Part shown: positions 46,416 through 54,238 of the stretch, in pieces
How positions within the stretch are numbered: position 1 is the stretch's first letter
How the letters are laid out: every line of letters begins with the position of its first letter
Virus record (IMG/VR): IMGVR_UViG_3300007511_001999
Location: 1-64,000 of that record
DNA length: 64,000 nucleotides
DNA from: a virus
Direction: 5' to 3' (one strand)
Made by a program: the position numbers and the translations under genes
The notes under the pieces: generated by a model
The model's input: only the letters and a program-made list of their open reading frames with translations
What the model was told of the DNA's origin: nothing
Databases searched by the model: none

Positions 46416-47589
46416 TGTTTATCCTTTCACACAAGTCAATTATCTGTTCTCTCGTTAAGTCAGTATGGTTTCCTACATACAAACTATAGTCATGGATGTG
46501 GTCTGCTGTGTCCAGACGACCCACAATCTCATACTCATATAATCCTTCTCTCAGATACGGTTGGCGGGCTTGGTTGCCCCCTCCTGCTGTTCCGATACGA
46601 TACTCTACGCCAACCTCCTCTAAGACCCCGGCGATGCGGCAGAGAAGCTCCTTGTCCGTCTCCTGCAAGATTAGGGGCAGCGCAAAGCTGCTGTTGCCCT
46701 CTAGTGCATAGTCGGTGAAGAAACGATTGGAGTCCAGGTGAGAAACCCAGCATTCCAAGTTTTCAACTCGGCGCGCTATATTTGAATCAAGTCGTTGTAA
46801 TTGTTCGAGTCCCAGAACCGCATTCATCTCCATGCTGCGCAAGTTATATCCAGGTACAGCAAATGTAAATAGAGGATTGAGGTCTGGGTAATTCTTCTTG
46901 TAGCGTTCTTGAAATGCTGGTGATGCTTCGCGGGTCATGCCGTGAGAACGGAAGAGGCGCGCATATTCATGAAGTTCCGGATTGTTTGTGCAAACAACGC
47001 CGCCCTCGATGGTGGTAATGTGGTGGCCAAAATAAAATGAGAAGTTGGACATATCACCAAAGGCGCCGATCTTCTCTCCGTTATAGGTGGCGCCATGGGA
47101 CTCACAGCAATCCTCAATCAAAAGAATATTATATCGATCAGCCAGTTCTCTCAATTCTTCTGACATAGCATTGAACCCCATCGCATGCACCAAGACAATA
47201 GCCTTGGTGTACGGAGTCACAGCCTCTTGAATATTTTCAAACGTCATTGAAAAATTACTTTTATCAACATCAACGAAAACAGGCGTCATTCCCAAATTAA
47301 CCACTGGGGCAATATCAGAAACCCAACCAATGGGGGGCACAATGACCTGGCCAACTCCTTTAAGTTCTTTAACAATTGACATCATAATATAGTTGGCAGA
47401 CGCTCCTGAATTTACAAAGGTGGTGTGGTTAACTCCGAGCCACTCGGACCACTTACTTTCAAACTCTTTCACTTTTGGGCCGTTCGTGAAACGCACATTG
47501 GGGGTTTTAATGAAATCAACCAAAGCCTGCTTATCAGATTCAGTAATATTGTCATTAATCAAAGGCCACGTAAATCTATTTGGTGCCAT
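46408..47589 (-). CDS. ColD-like PMP-dependent nucleotide-sugar 3-dehydrase
   Basis: A 393-residue member of the DegT/DnrJ/EryC1 aminotransferase family in which the PLP-lysine is replaced. The usual position reads 'FSFYFGHHITTIEGG', with His at 189-190 instead of Lys. This is the signature of sugar 3-dehydrases such as ColD (GDP-4-keto-6-deoxymannose 3-dehydrase, His188), which remove the C3 hydroxyl using PMP. No Fe-S cysteines are seen, again as in ColD. Other motifs are 'NSGASANYIMM' and 'LLIEDCCESHGATYNGE'. I chose the ATG at 47589, which has a GGAG ribosome-binding site; the frame opens earlier. With the GMD-like and Fcl-like genes around it, a colitose-type 3,6-dideoxy sugar is a reasonable guess. 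Confidence 0.8.
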   Translation of the reverse strand: MAPNRFTWPLINDNITESDKQALVDFIKTPNVRFTNGPKVKEFESKWSEWLGVNHTTFVNSGASANYIMMSIVKELKGVGQVIVPPIGWVSDIAPVVNLGMTPVFVDVDKSNFSMTFENIQEAVTPYTKAIVLVHAMGFNAMSEELRELADRYNILLIEDCCESHGATYNGEKIGAFGDMSNFSFYFGHHITTIEGGVVCTNNPELHEYARLFRSHGMTREASPAFQERYKKNYPDLNPLFTFAVPGYNLRSMEMNAVLGLEQLQRLDSNIARRVENLECWVSHLDSNRFFTDYALEGNSSFALPLILQETDKELLCRIAGVLEEVGVEYRIGTAGGGNQARQPYLREGLYEYEIVGRLDTADHIHDYSLYVGNHTDLTREQIIDLCERINNV

Positions 47590-48112
47590 AATACTCTCCG
47601 TATTCAACAATGAGGGTAGGACGTGCGTCCTCTCGTTCATAGGCCTTTTGAAAGGCTGGGAATATATCCTCGGGCTCCTTTAACTCAACCACATCAACAT
47701 AGGTTAACATCTTCCGGAATGCCTCGGTATGGTTCTGTGTGTGTTGAGGGCCCGCATCAATGGGCGTTTTTGCCCCAATGGCGACCCGAATGATGACACG
47801 GGGTCGCATATCACCGGCAGACATTACATTAATTTTGTCCAAATGGTTCACGAGTTGGTTGCAAGCAAGAATAAAGAAATCAAAGCGAGGATACATAGTA
47901 ATCGGAACGAGGCCCGCTAAGGCCATTCCTGTAGACATACCAAGCTGGGTTTCTTCAAAGACCGGAAGCTCTACACGCTTTTCCATCGGCACATTCACAA
48001 GTGTGCTAGAAATAGCATGGCCGCTCACGCGGCAAGCTTGACCCAAGAAAATGGTATCCTCCTGCTGTCCGAGCCAACTCATTGCCCGAATTAGTTCATC
48101 GCGATATTTCAT
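47576..48112 (-). CDS. ThDP enzyme beta subunit, E1-beta-like, truncated form
   Basis: A 178-residue protein (from ATG 48112) resembling the pyrimidine-binding domain of 2-oxoacid dehydrogenase E1-beta. It starts 'MKYRDELIRAMSWLG' and carries 'ELPVFEETQLGMSTGMALAG', which includes the Glu expected to activate ThDP. 'PITMYPRFDFFILACNQLVN' follows and is also typical. The usual C-terminal transketolase domain (about 130 residues) is missing. It follows the alpha-like gene after two bases. The frame could start at 48130, but 48112 fits family N-termini better. No E2 or E3 partner is nearby, so it likely makes a C2-type transfer to a sugar or amino-sugar rather than acting in central metabolism. 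Confidence 0.65.
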   Translation of the reverse strand: MKYRDELIRAMSWLGQQEDTIFLGQACRVSGHAISSTLVNVPMEKRVELPVFEETQLGMSTGMALAGLVPITMYPRFDFFILACNQLVNHLDKINVMSAGDMRPRVIIRVAIGAKTPIDAGPQHTQNHTEAFRKMLTYVDVVELKEPEDIFPAFQKAYEREDARPTLIVEYGEYYGTK

Positions 48113-48114
48113 AA

Positions 48115-48747
48115 CTAAAAGTTCACCCATTTTCCAGTTCCATGATGAGGGTATTCCATTTCGTATGCATAATAAATAACATCATCTGGGATGGGCTGTT
48201 TGGTACCCCAAGCCTCGTCTGTAGGCGTATGGACACTCATATTGTTATCTTCGATTACCCACTGCAAAGGAAGGTTGAAGTTCTTAGCATACTTGTGACT
48301 CTCATGAAAGACTCCGCACTCCGATGTCATATCGCCGACAAAGCACCATACGCGATTAGGAGAGTGGAGCTTCTTTAGGGCGGCTGCAGCCCCGAGTGCC
48401 ATTGGAATAATTCCTCCTACAATTGAGGATGCATAAAAATTAGGATTGACGTTATTGGTCCCCATACTGTTGCCTTTAATGATGTTGGTAAATAGTTTTT
48501 CCGCGGGCACTCCATGGAGCAGTGCATGATAGTGGTTGCGCCATGGCACAAAGACCCAATCTTTTTCGCTTATATATTGAAATATCTCAATTAGCTGTTC
48601 CTCGTTGTTCTTCGCTAGGTGGATAGGGCCGGCCACCTCGCCGGCCTCATACTTGTCTCGCACACGCGACTCAAAATCTATCAGTTCAGCAGCAGTATAC
48701 AGAGGCTCTCGAACCTTCTCTAAGTGTGGTGGTATCTTTAGTGTCAT
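48115..48747 (-). CDS. ThDP enzyme alpha subunit, E1-alpha-like, short form
   Basis: A 210-residue E1-alpha/transketolase N-domain-like protein. The ThDP-binding stretch is 'FVGDMTSECGVFHESHKYAK' followed about 10 residues later by 'IEDNN' (the GDx...NN pattern; the third residue is Met rather than Gly). Upstream come 'GPIHLAKNNEEQL', 'PWRNHYHALLHGV' and 'IVGGIIPMALGAAAALKK', all in the order seen in E1-alpha. Normal E1-alpha has over 320 residues, so this is compact. Together with the beta-like gene it should form a heterotetrameric ThDP enzyme. Substrate is unknown; a decarboxylating transfer in sugar synthesis is inferred from the neighbours. Confidence 0.7.
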   Translation of the reverse strand: MTLKIPPHLEKVREPLYTAAELIDFESRVRDKYEAGEVAGPIHLAKNNEEQLIEIFQYISEKDWVFVPWRNHYHALLHGVPAEKLFTNIIKGNSMGTNNVNPNFYASSIVGGIIPMALGAAAALKKLHSPNRVWCFVGDMTSECGVFHESHKYAKNFNLPLQWVIEDNNMSVHTPTDEAWGTKQPIPDDVIYYAYEMEYPHHGTGKWVNF

Positions 48748-49223
48748 TATTTATCTCTCGTTTGTAAAATGGGATTCTCTATTGGCCAATTAATGCCCCA
48801 AGACGGATCGTTCCACTTAATTGTAAACTGATCTTGGACATCGGGATAGGTGCCAGGGTATAACCACTTATAGTGAAATACTGCTTCATCGCTTAAAACT
48901 AAAAAGCCATTACCCACCCCAGGCGGCAATAGAACTTGTTTGCGACTTCTAGAATCCAGTATCATCGAATCCCATTGTTTAGTGGTTGAAGAGTCGGTGC
49001 GTGGGTCCGCTACTACAAAATATAGCTCTCCATACAAGCAGGTCACTAGCTTCCAAGACTTTTGGTCCCCGTGGATCCCACGAAGAACATGGCGACGGGA
49101 AGTTGAAACCTTATCATGATTAAAGTTGAATCTATGTGAATCAGCGTTCCAGAGAGTCCAAAGGTCTCCCCTATAATCTGTATATACATCCGGTTGTGTC
49201 ACCTCTACGCCGTCAATCTTCAT
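48747..49223 (-). CDS. RmlC-like dTDP-sugar 3,5-epimerase (cupin)
   Basis: A 158-residue protein of the dTDP-4-dehydrorhamnose 3,5-epimerase family. The diagnostic 'RHVLRGIHGDQKSWKLVTC' holds the catalytic His, and 'LYGELYFVVADPR' and 'LLPPGVGNGFLVLSDEAVF' follow as in RmlC. It is slightly shorter than RmlC (about 180 residues), with the C-terminus trimmed. Single-epimerisation relatives (3- or 5-epimerases) cannot be excluded. A start/stop overlap (TAATG) couples it to the E1-alpha-like gene. The RmlB-like dehydratase at 51123-52073 would supply its 4-keto substrate. Confidence 0.75.
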   Translation of the reverse strand: MKIDGVEVTQPDVYTDYRGDLWTLWNADSHRFNFNHDKVSTSRRHVLRGIHGDQKSWKLVTCLYGELYFVVADPRTDSSTTKQWDSMILDSRSRKQVLLPPGVGNGFLVLSDEAVFHYKWLYPGTYPDVQDQFTIKWNDPSWGINWPIENPILQTRDK

Positions 49224-49632
49224 TGTTGCTCCAGCTAATCTCCCAATCTTGGAACTCGGCCGCCAAACAATCTATTTTGTAATCCTTTCGGCCGCCGGCA
49301 AGTTCCTGAATCTTGTTCTTTGCAGTATTGCGTATTCCATTGAGGCCGTGGGTCAACTCTAAATTGTTACCATCTCTAATCCCTTTTCGGTAGTTCGATT
49401 CATTGTGCCAGATATGTAAATTCATCTGCGATAACACAACAATTGCACGGAGGACCTCGGCATTTATCTCTTCGGCTTCTGCTAAGCAAACATCAATATC
49501 ATGACAGATATCTTTAATCTCTTGTGCGTATTCCTCTTTGTGATCTGTAATGAAGACTTCCTTTAATTGAGTGATGGACAAGCGGTCGACCAGCTCAGCT
49601 AAAGTGGGGAGGTATTTTCGTTCACTTGTCAT
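49213..49632 (-). CDS. Small helical protein, DUF4254-like, linked to glycosyltransferases
   Basis: A 139-residue mostly helical protein. The N-terminus 'PTLAELVDRLSITQLKEVF' resembles a motif I associate with DUF4254-type proteins found beside glycosyltransferases; this assignment is from memory and only moderately certain. The middle has 'LSQMNLHIWHNESNYRKGI', and the C-terminus is polar with several Trp. No enzyme motif is visible. It overlaps the GT10-like gene by 11 bases and the RmlC-like gene by 11 bases. A scaffolding or accessory role for glycan transfer is an inference. Confidence 0.45.
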   Translation of the reverse strand: MTSERKYLPTLAELVDRLSITQLKEVFITDHKEEYAQEIKDICHDIDVCLAEAEEINAEVLRAIVVLSQMNLHIWHNESNYRKGIRDGNNLELTHGLNGIRNTAKNKIQELAGGRKDYKIDCLAAEFQDWEISWSNNED

Positions 49633-50485
49633 TTAAAGTCCTTTGTAGATTATCAGCAAATGTGTCGGCCATTGACATATAGTTTTTGGCAGTCTCAAAG
49701 TTTTCCCTCACTGCATCATATCTTTTATGATACTCTTCTGGTGACAGATTGTCAAGTATTTTAAATAATTCTTTTCCGTCATTGAAAGATAGGATTCCAT
49801 CAGTATTGAAATATTCTCCAATATTGTCACATCCCCAAAAGATTGGAATCGTGCCATGTCTAAACACATCCACCAAAGTTTCGGTAAAATAGTTATCCTG
49901 TTTAGAGTTCATGATAGTAATGCTGAAATGATAATCCTTGAGGGGCTCTGTCTTGCCCTCTTGCTGTGCGGCGCCGGTACCGATCTCAGGGTTGCCCCAT
50001 GGCCTGTAGGCTTCGCCCCACAGATCCACTGGGTATCGGCCCTGAACCGACTTTGCAACCACGTGTCTCAGTCGATGGCCTACGGTCCAGTTTTTCTTTG
50101 AAGCTATAAGCGACATGAGTTTCGTCTTATCATGGAGGCCGGCATCGCAGTCAGCGACGCGTGATGAGGCAATAATGCTTTTCACATATTTTGGGCCTCG
50201 ATCAAGAAGTGTCTGGTCAAATGTAAAAATATGATCGAACTTGTGTTCTGCCTGCAGAATGTGATCATAGGCAAACGGATGAACCTCTCGACACTCCAAG
50301 ATCCAAGCTATTTTTTTGGTACATTTTACTGTGTCGACCGAAGGGGATAACAAATCCTTATCTGTAAATACGGCGGGCCCGTCGAAGGACGGCTGCCCAT
50401 GGACCCATTCAATTTTCTCTTGTGAATGTTCTTTATAACCCTCGGGAGTGAGACTATCAAAAAGATTTGCTTTAAAGCTCGTCAT
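49622..50485 (-). CDS. GT10-like glycosyltransferase (fucosyltransferase family)
   Basis: A 287-residue glycosyltransferase. The C-terminal half carries the GT10-type donor motif 'YHFSITIMNSKQDNYFTETL', followed by 'VFRHGTIPIFWGCDNIGEYF', as in alpha-1,3-fucosyltransferases. Upstream is 'KIAWILECREVHPFAYDHI'. No membrane segment is present. The frame opens at 50530, but the ATG at 50485 has an AGGG ribosome-binding site 8 bases upstream and reduces the overlap with the HAD gene, so I prefer it. GDP-linked deoxy sugars from the neighbouring GMD-like and Fcl-like enzymes would be natural donors. The acceptor is unknown. Confidence 0.65.
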   Translation of the reverse strand: MTSFKANLFDSLTPEGYKEHSQEKIEWVHGQPSFDGPAVFTDKDLLSPSVDTVKCTKKIAWILECREVHPFAYDHILQAEHKFDHIFTFDQTLLDRGPKYVKSIIASSRVADCDAGLHDKTKLMSLIASKKNWTVGHRLRHVVAKSVQGRYPVDLWGEAYRPWGNPEIGTGAAQQEGKTEPLKDYHFSITIMNSKQDNYFTETLVDVFRHGTIPIFWGCDNIGEYFNTDGILSFNDGKELFKILDNLSPEEYHKRYDAVRENFETAKNYMSMADTFADNLQRTLNDK

Positions 50486-50777
50486 CAAAAAAATCCCTGC
50501 TGTTAATGGCCTTGTCATCGATGAAGACATCGTAGTGAGGCTTCCCTAATTTAAGTCCGTGGTGTTTGGCACCCCACTCTTCTAACTGGTTCGTCGTTAG
50601 CTCCGTCCAATCGCGGCCCGTTACGCCGCCGCGGGCAGTCCAATAAACTATCGTATGCCCATCATCATATAATTCATTAATCTTTTTGATGTTTTCTCGT
50701 AATGGGCGAGCATCAGGATAATACCTTTCTCCATCATAAAAACAAATTGTTTCATCTATATCAACATAATATATCAT
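50472..50777 (-). CDS. Small HAD-superfamily phosphatase-like protein
   Basis: A 101-residue HAD-fold protein with motif I 'YVDIDETICFYDG' (DxDET, where the first Asp is the nucleophile), motif II 'IVYWTARGGVTGRDW' and motif IV 'DVFIDDKAINS'. This compact form with 'YWTARG' and 'DDKAIN' is one I associate with capsule/LPS gene clusters. It likely removes a phosphate from a sugar phosphate. A heptose bisphosphate or monosaccharide phosphate is possible, but the substrate cannot be told from sequence. It lies between the cupin and GT10-like genes. Confidence 0.65.
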   Translation of the reverse strand: MIYYVDIDETICFYDGERYYPDARPLRENIKKINELYDDGHTIVYWTARGGVTGRDWTELTTNQLEEWGAKHHGLKLGKPHYDVFIDDKAINSRDFFDDEL

Positions 50778-50779
50778 CC

Positions 50780-51121
50780 CTAGTCTCCCTTCTGTATCCT
50801 ATGGCTGTCGCTATCGAAATGCTCGGTGGAGAACTCAAATAGTTCAGAGTCCTCTAAAGCAATCATCTGATGACGGAGGCCGCGATACACATGAAAGTTC
50901 TCGCCGGGGTTCAGCACCAGTTCGGTTGCTTGATCCAAGTCATCGTCGTCTGAATATTTAACTATCATCTTACCACTCTGGAGATAAAACACTTCATCTT
51001 TTAAGATATGATAGTGCCAAGAGCATCTCTTCCCTTTATCAAAGTAAAGGAGTTTTCCACAGTACTCTGGCTTGTTAACTATCCAGCGCTCCCATCCCCA
51101 TCCTTTATCTACGTGTTGCAT
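50780..51121 (-). CDS. Small cupin, sugar-isomerase-like
   Basis: A 113-residue single-domain cupin. Metal-type residues sit in 'CSWHYHILKDEVFYLQSGKM' (His, His, Glu) and a later 'HVYRGLRHQMIAL' (His). The fold is that of type II mannose-6-phosphate isomerase C-domains and sugar epimerases. It begins directly after the RmlB-like gene and two bases before the HAD gene. It could isomerise a sugar or just bind one; the precise reaction is unknown. Confidence 0.6.
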   Translation of the reverse strand: MQHVDKGWGWERWIVNKPEYCGKLLYFDKGKRCSWHYHILKDEVFYLQSGKMIVKYSDDDDLDQATELVLNPGENFHVYRGLRHQMIALEDSELFEFSTEHFDSDSHRIQKGD

Positions 51122-51122
51122 A

Positions 51123-52073
51123 TTACCACCTAAAGTTATTTTTACAGTCTTCTACGATCTTGACTACTTCTTCATCAAAATTTTTCTTTGGTTCCCACCC
51201 TAGAGCACGAAGTTTAGAGTCATCTAAAGCATAGCGCACGTCCTGGCCCTGGCGCACAACTGAAAAATCGATATACTGTTCCCAATTCTCATCTGTTCCA
51301 TGAAAAGCTTTTACAATCTGCTTAACGGTTTCGCGGTTGCTTTGTTCAAATCCGCCGGCAACGTTATAAATTTCATCAACGGAGCCTGCCTGGACGATCG
51401 TTGTCACAGCCGCGGCAGTGTCCTCCGCATGAAGCCAGTTTCTGACGGGTGTCCCCTGGTTATGGAGGCGAATCAGACTGTTCCGCATCAGGTTTTTGAC
51501 TGCAATTGGAATTAGTTTTTCTGGATATTGTCCTATCCCGTAATTATTTGTCGGCCGCAGGATGATATAGTTGATTCCGTAGGTCCGGGCCCACGCATGA
51601 ACAAGCATATCTGCCGAAGCTTTTGCCGCAGAGTATGGATTGCTGGGCTTTAGAAGATCTGTTTCGGTGTGCTGCCCGTCTGTGATGTCTCCGTAGACTT
51701 CATCTGTGCTCACATGAAAGAAAATGGGGCGATTATTGCAGTTTAGTGGCTTATGGCGCACCAAATCAAGAAGGTTTTTAACCCCCACAATGTTGCTGTT
51801 AATAAATTCGTCGCTATTAATGATACTGTTACCCACATGTGACTCTGCCGCGAAGTTAATGATATAGTCACAATCATAAAGATGTGTTAAATTACAGATG
51901 TCTTCTCGTAAAAACTTAAAATTATCATAAGTTTCAAACTCTTTCAGCAAAGATTCGTTGGCGACATAAGTACACTTGTCTACGCCATAAACTTTCCAGC
52001 CTAATTCTAGGCATTTTCGCGTAGCATAGGAGCCTATAAAGCCCAAACATCCTGTAATGTAAACGATTTTCAT
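51123..52073 (-). CDS. dTDP-glucose 4,6-dehydratase-like (RmlB family)
   Basis: A 316-residue extended SDR of the RmlB family, which oxidises and dehydrates dTDP- or CDP-glucose to the 4-keto-6-deoxy sugar. Clear motifs: 'VYITGCLGFIGSYATRKCL', 'INFAAESHVGNSI', the catalytic Thr-Asp-Glu in 'VSTDEVYGDI' and 'PYSAAKASADMLVHAW' (YxxxK). 'RPTNNYGIGQYPEKLIP' is a typical substrate segment. It overlaps the following 3-dehydrase gene by four bases (ATGA). It is the likely 4-keto sugar source for both the RmlC-like enzyme and the E1-like dehydrase, though the nucleotide (dTDP or CDP) is not determined here. Confidence 0.8.
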   Translation of the reverse strand: MKIVYITGCLGFIGSYATRKCLELGWKVYGVDKCTYVANESLLKEFETYDNFKFLREDICNLTHLYDCDYIINFAAESHVGNSIINSDEFINSNIVGVKNLLDLVRHKPLNCNNRPIFFHVSTDEVYGDITDGQHTETDLLKPSNPYSAAKASADMLVHAWARTYGINYIILRPTNNYGIGQYPEKLIPIAVKNLMRNSLIRLHNQGTPVRNWLHAEDTAAAVTTIVQAGSVDEIYNVAGGFEQSNRETVKQIVKAFHGTDENWEQYIDFSVVRQGQDVRYALDDSKLRALGWEPKKNFDEEVVKIVEDCKNNFRW

Positions 52074-53410
52074 TGATATTTCTCCATAAACCGATTCACA
52101 GAACCCTCAATATAGTCTAATTTCTCATCCGTAATACCCGCAAAAGTGCCCAAAAAGAACGAATTAGTGGTGATTTTATAAGCTACTGGGAACGATTCTT
52201 TAAGATTATCATACTTTGCTCCTATTTTTGAATATCCTGGGTGGAACAGTATGTTGCCGGCGAAGTAGCTGCGAGTCTGTATCTTATCCCCTTCTAGGTG
52301 TCGGACGATGTCCTCGCGAGTGAAGGGTGCATCCTCCCTGAGTGTTAATAAAAAGGCAAACCAACACGGATCCGACTTGGGGGTGGGCTCTGGGAGATGG
52401 CAGTATTTGGCATAAGGCTCGAAAATCTCATGCAAACGTGCAAAGTTTTTACGGCGCGCTCCGTCCATCATCGGAAGCTTCTTAAGTTGCTGCAACCCCA
52501 TAGCTGCTTGTAATTCTAAAGGCTTGATATTATAGCCAATTTCCTCGAAAACATAGCGATGATCTGCGATGATCTCTCTGGCACCCGGAAGCCAATTTTT
52601 GAATCTATTGCCACAAGCTGTCCCGCTTAAGACGCACCCGGGCTTAACAGAGTTGCAATAGCAGGCGCGGCCCCAATCACGGAAGCTACTGATAATTTTT
52701 TCTAGTCGAGCGGAGTTCATCGCGACGAAGCCGCCTTCGCCCATAGTCATATGATGAGCAGGGTAAAATGAACAGGTTGAGATATCCCCAAAAGAGCCGA
52801 GCTTCTTGCCGTCATATGTCGAGCCCAAAGCATCGCAAGCGTCTTCTAAGAAAAGTAAGTCATATTTCTCTACTAGGGCCATTACGCGGTCCATGTCGGG
52901 AGGGTTCCCGAGTACATGCGCGAACATCAATGCGCGGATCTCTTTATTAGTATCGGCAGCTAGCAGTGCCTCGACCTGATCAAGATCCAGGTTTAAATCT
53001 GGAAGCGTGACATCGACGAAAACCGGCTCGAATCCATTCTGGATGATCGGATTAAGCGTTGTGGGGAAACATACAACGGGGGTAATGATTTTGGACCCCT
53101 CCGGGAGCTGCTTCCACCTTTGAGATTTAAGCGCCGAAACCATAAGCAGGTTTGCAGAGCTACCTGAGTTTGTCAGGACTCCATGAGTCTTTCCCAAGTG
53201 CGTAGGAAACTCGACTTCAAATTGACGGCCCTTTTTGCCTAGTACGAGCCATCGACTAAGCAGGCTTTCCACAGCAGCAACGTATTCGTCACTATTGTAT
53301 ACGTTGCCTGAGTAGGCGATCCAATCCTCACCAGGAGTCCACTGCTCAGCGGATTCACACTCTTTAATATATTCGTCTACCAATGATAAAATGGTTTCTA
53401 ATTTAGACAT
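52070..53410 (-). CDS. rfbH: RfbH/E1-type nucleotide-sugar 3-dehydrase (PMP, putative Fe-S)
   Basis: A 446-residue DegT-family protein matching RfbH (E1, CDP-4-keto-6-deoxy-D-glucose 3-dehydrase), which deoxygenates C3 with PMP and electrons from a reductase. The PLP-lysine position reads 'FYPAHHMTMGEGG', with His at 219-220, exactly where E1 has His220. Four cysteines follow the E1 layout: one in 'LEDACDALGSTYDGK', then 'CYC', a longer loop and Cys before GNRF. In E1 they bind a [2Fe-2S] cluster; here the final loop is longer. I use ATG 53410; GTG 53419 is possible. No E3 reductase and no CDP-glucose pathway genes lie in the window, so partners would have to come from elsewhere. Confidence 0.82.
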   Translation of the reverse strand: MSKLETILSLVDEYIKECESAEQWTPGEDWIAYSGNVYNSDEYVAAVESLLSRWLVLGKKGRQFEVEFPTHLGKTHGVLTNSGSSANLLMVSALKSQRWKQLPEGSKIITPVVCFPTTLNPIIQNGFEPVFVDVTLPDLNLDLDQVEALLAADTNKEIRALMFAHVLGNPPDMDRVMALVEKYDLLFLEDACDALGSTYDGKKLGSFGDISTCSFYPAHHMTMGEGGFVAMNSARLEKIISSFRDWGRACYCNSVKPGCVLSGTACGNRFKNWLPGAREIIADHRYVFEEIGYNIKPLELQAAMGLQQLKKLPMMDGARRKNFARLHEIFEPYAKYCHLPEPTPKSDPCWFAFLLTLREDAPFTREDIVRHLEGDKIQTRSYFAGNILFHPGYSKIGAKYDNLKESFPVAYKITTNSFFLGTFAGITDEKLDYIEGSVNRFMEKYQ

Positions 53411-54227
53411 TCTCTTCACTTTCCACTACTTGCCGAATTCCGGCGTCGAGGCCAATCAAATCAAGGCCTAAGCCTTCCAAACGATCGCTAGCACCAGTAT
53501 AAGTGTACGCATATCCTGGTTTTTCTACTATAACACCTGTTGGAGCTTTTGTCAAATTATTTAATATCGATGCAACTGCCGTGAGACTGGTTTTTTCTGC
53601 GTAGCACATGTTGTAATCAACGTATTGGGTTTGTTTTTTTGTCATGAGAAACTCCACAACCTTGATAAGATCTTTAACATAAAAGAAATCCATCTTTCGA
53701 TCTTGAGTAATAAAAACCGGGAGATTGTCTCGCTGGCGCGCTAAAGAGTTCTTGATGAATCTCGTACTATTCTCCATTGTACCAAAACAACCGAATAAAC
53801 GCAAGTTAATAATATTTTTATTATATAAGATAATCTCGCGAGCAATTAAATTTTTGGCTAAGCCATAATAGTCAGTGGGAATACACCCATAAATAGCTTC
53901 TTCATGGGCCAACTCAACATTGGAATATCTATCGAATTCTGCTCCGGATCCGAAGGAGAACATCCACTTATATTTATCAGCGTGGGCCTTAAGATTGTGA
54001 AACATGCTTAAGTTAGCTCGGAGGGACGCGAAACTATTATCTCCTTTAACGGCGGCATGTAAAACAATATCAAATTTACGACCAGCAAAAAATGCGCTGA
54101 CATCCTCAGCATTTGTGAGGTCTAGTACTTGCCGGGGGGCAGCTGTTATATTATGAGATGTCTTAGAAAAATGGCTTTCGAATTCTTTTCCTAAAAAGCC
54201 ATTTGCTCCGGTTATTAAGATATTCAT
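53403..54227 (-). CDS. SDR family nucleotide-sugar reductase
   Basis: A 274-residue SDR starting 'NILITGANGFLGKEFESHF' with the catalytic pair in 'PTDYYGLAKNLIAREI' (YxxxK) and the strand 'WMFSFGSGAEFD'. Length and layout fit 4-keto-sugar reductases of the RmlD/WcaG type. It lies between the RfbH-like gene and panB. In yersiniose synthesis a reductase (YerF) acts on the product of RfbH and YerE, so this gene is a candidate for that step, but the assignment is by context only. Confidence 0.7.
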   Translation of the reverse strand: MNILITGANGFLGKEFESHFSKTSHNITAAPRQVLDLTNAEDVSAFFAGRKFDIVLHAAVKGDNSFASLRANLSMFHNLKAHADKYKWMFSFGSGAEFDRYSNVELAHEEAIYGCIPTDYYGLAKNLIAREIILYNKNIINLRLFGCFGTMENSTRFIKNSLARQRDNLPVFITQDRKMDFFYVKDLIKVVEFLMTKKQTQYVDYNMCYAEKTSLTAVASILNNLTKAPTGVIVEKPGYAYTYTGASDRLEGLGLDLIGLDAGIRQVVESEENV

Positions 54228-54238
54228 TTAACACTAGA

